From Lachnospiraceae bacterium (GTDB lineage Bacteria; Bacillota_A; Clostridia; Lachnospirales; Lachnospiraceae): DNA of 9,765 bases. Shown here one piece after another: positions 5,547 through 9,765 of this stretch. The number at the start of each line of letters is the position of its first letter. The first letter of the stretch is position 1. The position numbers were made by a program, and so were the translations under genes. The DNA lies in NCBI GenBank assembly GCA_017620345.1, contig JAFZQP010000140.1, forward strand, positions 1 through 9,765. The letters are read 5' to 3'. A model generated the notes under the pieces. It was given only the letters and a program-made list of their open reading frames with translations. It had not been told where the DNA came from and did not search any database.

Positions 5547-6413
5547 ATGATAGAGAACAATCGCTCTGTTAATGACGATGGGGACGTCATTGAGATAGAC
5601 ATCCTGGAACTTCTTGGAGTTGTTCTGTCCAAGATCTGGATAGTCATAGGCAGCGCCGTACTGGTGGCTGTCGTTACGTATCTGATCTGTATTTTCTTAA
5701 TAACACCCAAATACGAATCAACTACAAAGATATATGTTATCAACAGGCAGAATTCCGATGCTCTTACTTACAGCGATCTGCAGTCGGGAGCCCAGCTTAC
5801 CAAGGACTACAGGGAACTTGTGACAAGCCGTCCGGTTCTCGAGCAGGTAATGAGTGAGCTTGATCTTGATATGACTACCGAAAAACTCAAGAAAAAGATC
5901 ACGGTTTCTGTTCCTACTGATACGAGAATAGTATCGATCACCGCAGAGGATACCGACCCGTACATGGCAAGAGCCATAGCTGACAGAGTCAGGATCTCAG
6001 CGGCCGAGCATATAGCCAACGTTATGAACACGGAAGCTGTCAATGTGGTGGAGGAAGGTAATCTGCCTACGGTCACATCCAGTCCCAAGGTACTCCGGAA
6101 TACGGCCATAGGCGGTTTTGCAGGTGCATTCATAGCCGTGATGATCATAATCATCATATACATAATGGATGATACGATCAAAAATCCCGATGATGTGGAG
6201 AAATACCTGAACCTGTCCGTTCTGGGAACGATCCCGGTCCTTGATGAGGATCTTATCAACGGAAGTAACGACAAAAAAAAGAAGAAAAAGAAAAAGAAGA
6301 AGATGCCGGAGCACTCGCATATAGTCATGACAGAAACGCTTTCCGATGCATCAAAACTGGTGCGTGAGGCAAAGTCCGTAACAGAGGGGGGAAATAATGG
6401 CAGCAGTGAATAA
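5547..6413 (+). CDS. cpsC: CpsC-like Wzz-family chain-length modulator and BY-kinase activator
   Basis: The product is 288 residues. The start ATG 5547 follows GAGGGG at good spacing. It has a short cytosolic N-terminus (EIDILELLGVVLSK), a first membrane helix (about 30-53), an outer Wzz domain (about 55-185: KYESTTKIYVINRQ, QLTKDYRELVTSRPVLEQV, ITAEDTDPYMARAIAD), a SSPK segment and a second helix (about 187-208). A cytosolic tail with DDTIKNPDDVEKYLNLSVLGTIP follows, as in kinase-activating CpsC proteins. It works in the membrane to activate the adjacent CpsD kinase and control polymer length. The oddity is Lys243-252, ten consecutive lysines encoded by a purine-only tract (6273-6302), after which 36 residues remain. 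The gene overlaps the CpsD start by 17 bases, so the two are translated together. Confidence 0.92.
   Translation: MIENNRSVNDDGDVIEIDILELLGVVLSKIWIVIGSAVLVAVVTYLICIFLITPKYESTTKIYVINRQNSDALTYSDLQSGAQLTKDYRELVTSRPVLEQVMSELDLDMTTEKLKKKITVSVPTDTRIVSITAEDTDPYMARAIADRVRISAAEHIANVMNTEAVNVVEEGNLPTVTSSPKVLRNTAIGGFAGAFIAVMIIIIIYIMDDTIKNPDDVEKYLNLSVLGTIPVLDEDLINGSNDKKKKKKKKKKMPEHSHIVMTETLSDASKLVREAKSVTEGGNNGSSE
6273..6302 (+). repeat. Poly-lysine A/G tract with an A-AAA-AAG slippery heptamer
   Basis: Ten Lys codons in a row (AAA AAA AAG AAG AAA AAG AAA AAG AAG AAG) begin with eight adenines. Positions 6275-6281 read A AAA AAG in the zero frame, the same heptamer as the dnaX -1 frameshift site. A GGAAG lies about 10 bases upstream (6261-6265). 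A -1 shift would give an acidic EEKEKEED tail ending at TGA 6365-6367. No downstream stem-loop is visible, so frameshifting is only a possibility. Confidence 0.5.
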
Positions 6414-7113
6414 TGACCGAAATGTGATAATGATCAATAAGAAGATCACCCTTGATTTTCGGCTCAGTGAAGCTTATAAGACGCTTCGTACCAACATAGA
6501 TTTTTGCGGCGATGATGTCAAAGTCATCGCATTTACAAGCTGTGTTCCCGCAGAAGGCAAATCAACGGTATCCTTCAACCTTGCGATTTCAATGATCGAG
6601 GCGGGGAAACGCGTACTGTTCATAGATGCAGATATGAGAAAATCAGTACTTAACGGCAGATATCAGATGTCAAAGACAACGGGAGGTCTTGCGCATTTTC
6701 TTGCCGGCAGGAAGCCGCTTGAAGAGTGTATATTCATGACAAACATACCAAGACTGTTCCTGATCCCTACGGGTGCGGTACCTCCCAATCCGGCAGAGCT
6801 TCTGGGTGTCAAGAAGTTCGGTCACGCTCTGGCAACGCTTCGGGAACAATTTGACTATATAATCATTGATACGCCGCCTCTCGGGAGCGTTATCGACAGC
6901 GCGATCGTTGCCAAGGAATGCGACGGTGTCGTCCTGGTCGTGCAGACGAAGGTAACAGGCAGAGCCTTTGCGGAAAGGGTCATCGAGCAGCTTCGCAAGG
7001 CAGAGTGCAACATCCTCGGCGTCGTCCTTAACAAGGTAGAGATGGGCGGCAAATATAAGAGATATTACGGAAGATATTACGGTAAATACTACGGGGACTA
7101 CTACGGTAAATAA
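6397..7113 (+). CDS. cpsD: CpsD-like bacterial tyrosine kinase (BY-kinase)
   Basis: The product is 238 residues. ATG 6397 is preceded by a GAGGGGGG ribosome site inside the CpsC gene. The family motifs are SEAYKTLRTN (24-33, interface segment, Lys in place of the usual first Arg), Walker A AEGKST (52-57), Walker A' FIDADMRKS (75-83), Walker B IIIDTPP (155-161) and a Tyr-rich tail. The tail holds nine tyrosines (Tyr220 and pairs 223/224, 227/228, 231/232, 235/236) in four YYG units. The kinase autophosphorylates this tail when activated by CpsC and is dephosphorylated by CpsB. Cycling of this state controls polymerisation and export of surface polysaccharide. It is cytosolic and membrane-associated through CpsC. 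Length and motifs agree with a complete, functional kinase. Confidence 0.95.
   Translation: MAAVNNDRNVIMINKKITLDFRLSEAYKTLRTNIDFCGDDVKVIAFTSCVPAEGKSTVSFNLAISMIEAGKRVLFIDADMRKSVLNGRYQMSKTTGGLAHFLAGRKPLEECIFMTNIPRLFLIPTGAVPPNPAELLGVKKFGHALATLREQFDYIIIDTPPLGSVIDSAIVAKECDGVVLVVQTKVTGRAFAERVIEQLRKAECNILGVVLNKVEMGGKYKRYYGRYYGKYYGDYYGK
7060..7107 (+). repeat. Four 12-bp repeats encoding (R/K/D)YYG at the BY-kinase tail
   Basis: Four tandem 12-base units encode RYYG, RYYG, KYYG and DYYG. The first two use TAT TAC and the last two use TAC TAC, which suggests stepwise duplication and divergence. The copy number sets how many phosphate acceptors the kinase has. Confidence 0.85.
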
Positions 7114-8462
7114 TGAACAAAGATCATGTGACCGATATGACCGTAGGTGATCCGGTAAAGCACATCATATTTTTTGCTCTTCCGACGCTTATCGGTAATC
7201 TGTTTCAGCAGGTTTATAATTTTGCCGACTCAATGATAGTCGGCAGGTTCGTTGGCGCGAACGCACTGGCCGCCGTGGGTGCTACCTTTTCGGTGACCTT
7301 TCTTTTCTTTGCACTCTGTAACGGGATCGGGTCAGGCGGAGGCATAATCGCATCACAGTTCTACGGTGCTCATGATGATGACAAGGTCAGGAACTGCATA
7401 GTCAATACAGGACTGATCATGCTCGCGGTTCCGCTGGCATTCGGTGTTATAGGTTTTGTGTCGGCTCCGTCCCTTCTCCGGATCCTCAGCACTCCGACAG
7501 AGATAATCGCTGATTCGGTGATGTATATAAGATATATGTGCGTCGGGCTCCTGTTCGTGTCGATGTACAACTATCTGTCTGCGATGATACGTGCTCTCGG
7601 GGATTCCAGAACTCCTCTTTATTTTCTTATATTATCCACTTTTCTTAATATTGGTCTGGACCTGCTGTTCGTGTATAATTTTCGTATGGGGATAAAGGGT
7701 GCGGCGATCGCAACGGTAATAGCCCAGGCTGCCGCATCGATCGGATGCGGGATATACGCTTATATAGTCAATCCTTACTTTAAGATAAAGAGAAGAGACC
7801 TTACCATATCGACGGATATGATCATGCGGGTCGTACGTCTCGGTGTTCCGATGTCACTGCAGTTCGGACTGATAGCAGTATCATCCATGGCAGTGCAGCG
7901 TATCGTTAATTCTTTCGGAACGGTCATGGTTGCTGCATTTACCGCAACGAGCAGGATAGAGCAGCTGATCCATCAGCCTTACGGGACTTTGGGTACGGCG
8001 CTTGCCACATACTGCGGTCAGAATTACGGGGCCAGGAAATCCGACAGAGTATATATGGGATACAAAAAGGGATTTCTCATAATGGCAGTCCTTTCCGTGT
8101 TCATGATACTTGTGATGCAACTGTTCGGAGGCAGGATCACGGGAATGTTTGTTACAGATGTGGAAGTTATAGCAGAAGGCGGAAGGGGACTTCGGATAAC
8201 GAGCCTGTTCTACCTGGCGCTTGGCAGTATATATGTTATCCGCGGCGTTCTGACCGGAGTCGGGGACGGATTGTTTGCACTGTCTAACGGAATAGTTGAG
8301 GTCATAGGAAGATTTACGATACCGGTTCTTATGACTGTATATATGGGAATGGGCAGAACGGGCATATGGGTATCGGCAGGTGTTGTCTGGATAGTCAGTG
8401 CCGCATTTGCATGGCTGAGATACTATACGTATCTTCACAAACGTATAAGTGTGAAAGGTTGA
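7113..8462 (+). CDS. MATE-family multidrug/solute efflux transporter
   Basis: The product is 449 residues with about twelve predicted membrane helices, the usual length for the family. The N-terminus DMTVGDPVKHIIFFALPTLI is typical, followed by GNLFQQVYNFADSMIVGRFV and AVGATFSV in helix 1-2. The mirrored second half has GVPMSLQF and RIEQLIHQPYGTLGTALATY, then GQNYGAR. MATE proteins exchange organic cations or other solutes for Na+ or H+ across the membrane and belong to the MOP superfamily with Wzx flippases. The sequence resembles ordinary clostridial MATE/DinF-like proteins rather than Wzx. The start ATG shares one base with the CpsD stop (TAATG), and there is no Shine-Dalgarno site, so translation is coupled to the kinase. 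Its substrate cannot be read from sequence; a lipid-linked glycan is possible but unproven. Confidence 0.93.
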   Translation: MNKDHVTDMTVGDPVKHIIFFALPTLIGNLFQQVYNFADSMIVGRFVGANALAAVGATFSVTFLFFALCNGIGSGGGIIASQFYGAHDDDKVRNCIVNTGLIMLAVPLAFGVIGFVSAPSLLRILSTPTEIIADSVMYIRYMCVGLLFVSMYNYLSAMIRALGDSRTPLYFLILSTFLNIGLDLLFVYNFRMGIKGAAIATVIAQAAASIGCGIYAYIVNPYFKIKRRDLTISTDMIMRVVRLGVPMSLQFGLIAVSSMAVQRIVNSFGTVMVAAFTATSRIEQLIHQPYGTLGTALATYCGQNYGARKSDRVYMGYKKGFLIMAVLSVFMILVMQLFGGRITGMFVTDVEVIAEGGRGLRITSLFYLALGSIYVIRGVLTGVGDGLFALSNGIVEVIGRFTIPVLMTVYMGMGRTGIWVSAGVVWIVSAAFAWLRYYTYLHKRISVKG

Positions 8463-8472
8463 TCATATTAAG

Positions 8473-9765
8473 ATGACAGAGGGACGGCCCCAAAACCGCA
8501 AATTTGGAATATACGTATGCGCTTTTCTGATCCCCTTTGTTATGGTTCAGATTTTCTGGTTCATATGCGGCATGTATCCGTACGGGACGGGATCGATCCT
8601 TACGGGTGACATGGACGTTGAGTTCGTAAATTTCTATGCGTATTTTATCAATACGATGAAGTCGAAGAACGACTGGTCTTACATGCTTGCCAAGACTCTC
8701 GGAGGTGATTTTCCGGGGCTCGCTGCATTCCAGCTTCATGACCCTCTGTTGCTTCTGTTGTTTCTGTTTCCCGGGGACAGGATAGTTGCCGGGATACAAT
8801 TCATATATTCACTTCAGATAGCGATCGCGGGATTGTGTACATCAGTACTTCTTAATAACAGGTATAAGATTTCCCGGATGTCGCTTCTGTTCTCGACAGG
8901 CTACGCATTTTCCTCATTCTTTTTTGGATATCTGGTCCTTACGATATACTTCGGTGCGCTCGCCGTTCTGCCTCTTGTACTGTATCTGTTCCTTGAGTAC
9001 GCTGAGCATGGCAGGTACCGGACCGGCTTTATCTTATCCACATGTTATTACATATATGTCAATTATCATATGGGCTTCATGCTCGTCATATTTATGGCAA
9101 TACTGTATTTTACGAGGCTGATCATCGACAGGAGCCTTATTAGGAGATTACCGCAGCTTGTCCTTTCGGGGGTAACGATACTGCTTATCGACGGATTTTT
9201 CCTGATAAGGACAGGTTTGTCGCTGCTTGGAGAAAAGACAACGGAGGGTGCCGACTACGGCTTCTACAGGCGGTTCCCCCTGGATCAGCTCTTTGCGGGA
9301 ATGTTCAGTGGATGTGCAAGAAATGACCTGCGTCCCCTCATATACTGCAGTGTGGCTGCATTCTTCTTTGCGGTCGTATATTTTGCATCCGGGAGGATAA
9401 ATATTCGTGAAAAGATCGCAAACGCAGCAACAGTACTTGCGGTATCGGTCAGCATGTGGATCAACTGTCTTGACGCCGTCTGGCACGGATTTAACAACCC
9501 CGAAGGATTTTTCTGGAGATATGCGTACTACATCAGTATCACAGTTGTTGCTATAGGATACAGAGGGTTCGTATCATATGCGTATGATGAGAAAGCCGAT
9601 GAAAGCGACAGGAGGGCCGGGTCAAAACCGGTCTGGATCGCGGCTGCCGTGGTATTTGCGTATATGGCTTGGCTTGTCATCAGGCGAAATCCTTATCTTG
9701 ATATGCCAAGGCTCGTCATAAACGTTATCCTTGTTGCATTCATTGCCGCAACAGCACTTATCATC
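8473..9765 (+). CDS. YfhO-family multi-membrane protein, C-terminus cut by window end
   Basis: The frame is open from ATG 8473 to the right edge: 431 codons with no stop. It starts 10 bases after the MATE stop, with a weak upstream GAAAGG site. It has many hydrophobic helices and the family opening: TGDMDVEFVNFYAYF (residues about 47-61), a LAKTLGGDFPGL segment and DPLLLLLFLF. Further on are YAFSSFFFGYLV and a NPEGFFWRYAYYIS motif, matching the P..F..R pattern of YfhO. Members help glycosylate wall teichoic or lipoteichoic acid outside the membrane as GT-C-type transferases using lipid-linked sugars. Family members are usually about 800 residues or longer, so half or more is missing. The exact substrate is not visible. 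Placement after MATE fits a surface polymer modification step. Confidence 0.85.
   Translation, partial: MTEGRPQNRKFGIYVCAFLIPFVMVQIFWFICGMYPYGTGSILTGDMDVEFVNFYAYFINTMKSKNDWSYMLAKTLGGDFPGLAAFQLHDPLLLLLFLFPGDRIVAGIQFIYSLQIAIAGLCTSVLLNNRYKISRMSLLFSTGYAFSSFFFGYLVLTIYFGALAVLPLVLYLFLEYAEHGRYRTGFILSTCYYIYVNYHMGFMLVIFMAILYFTRLIIDRSLIRRLPQLVLSGVTILLIDGFFLIRTGLSLLGEKTTEGADYGFYRRFPLDQLFAGMFSGCARNDLRPLIYCSVAAFFFAVVYFASGRINIREKIANAATVLAVSVSMWINCLDAVWHGFNNPEGFFWRYAYYISITVVAIGYRGFVSYAYDEKADESDRRAGSKPVWIAAAVVFAYMAWLVIRRNPYLDMPRLVINVILVAFIAATALII

Noticed and set aside
5807..6328. A long open frame on the minus strand with a run of about ten Phe.
   Set aside because: It is the reverse image of the CpsC lysine tract and coding strand; no ribosome site or family motif.
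7881..8799. Long minus-strand open frames opposite MATE and the start of YfhO.
   Set aside because: They are His/Cys/Tyr-rich shadows without domain features; the + strand genes have clear family motifs.

Overview
The window looks like a chromosomal piece of a Gram-positive Clostridia member, most likely Lachnospiraceae. The reasons are mid-range GC, frequent ATA (Ile) and AGA/AGG (Arg) codons, purine-rich Shine-Dalgarno sites, single-membrane export signals, and an LCP protein plus a CpsB/C/D phosphoregulatory set of the Firmicutes type. This assignment is inferred from gene content and codon use, not from a marker gene. Every supported gene is on the + strand, and gaps are never longer than about 36 bases, so the region reads as one or two co-directional operons. 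I saw no RNA gene, insertion sequence, CRISPR array or clear terminator.

Left part (1-2284): the window opens inside the 3' end of an exported surface protein with Fn3-like and Ig-like C-terminal modules. Its reading frame appears broken by one base near 120. Next come a secreted protein (zinc-type Cys/His motif, Ser/Thr/Pro linker, C-terminal OB-fold-like domain) and a small soluble protein made of two copies of a zinc ribbon followed by a W..LS.EE helix motif.

Middle part (2291-4252): a membrane-anchored class-B-like sortase homologue is followed, with no gap, by a LytR-CpsA-Psr (LCP) ligase. The sortase keeps the active-site Cys and Arg, but has Lys where the catalytic His normally sits.

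Right part (4221-9765): a candidate sigma-A promoter inside the LCP 3' end precedes a small exported protein. Then come the PHP-type tyrosine phosphatase CpsB, the two-helix Wzz-like modulator CpsC (with ten consecutive lysines in its cytosolic tail), the BY-kinase CpsD (with a four-unit YYG tyrosine tail), a MATE-family transporter whose start overlaps the CpsD stop, and a YfhO-family multi-membrane protein cut by the window end.

Together this is the regulatory and assembly head of a cell-surface glycopolymer locus. CpsB/C/D would set polymer length and export by tyrosine phosphorylation, the LCP protein would attach the polymer to peptidoglycan, and YfhO could modify it. No glycosyltransferase or Wzy/Wzx gene of the usual kind is visible here; they may lie downstream. 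The most unusual item is the sortase-like protein with a substituted catalytic residue beside the LCP gene.
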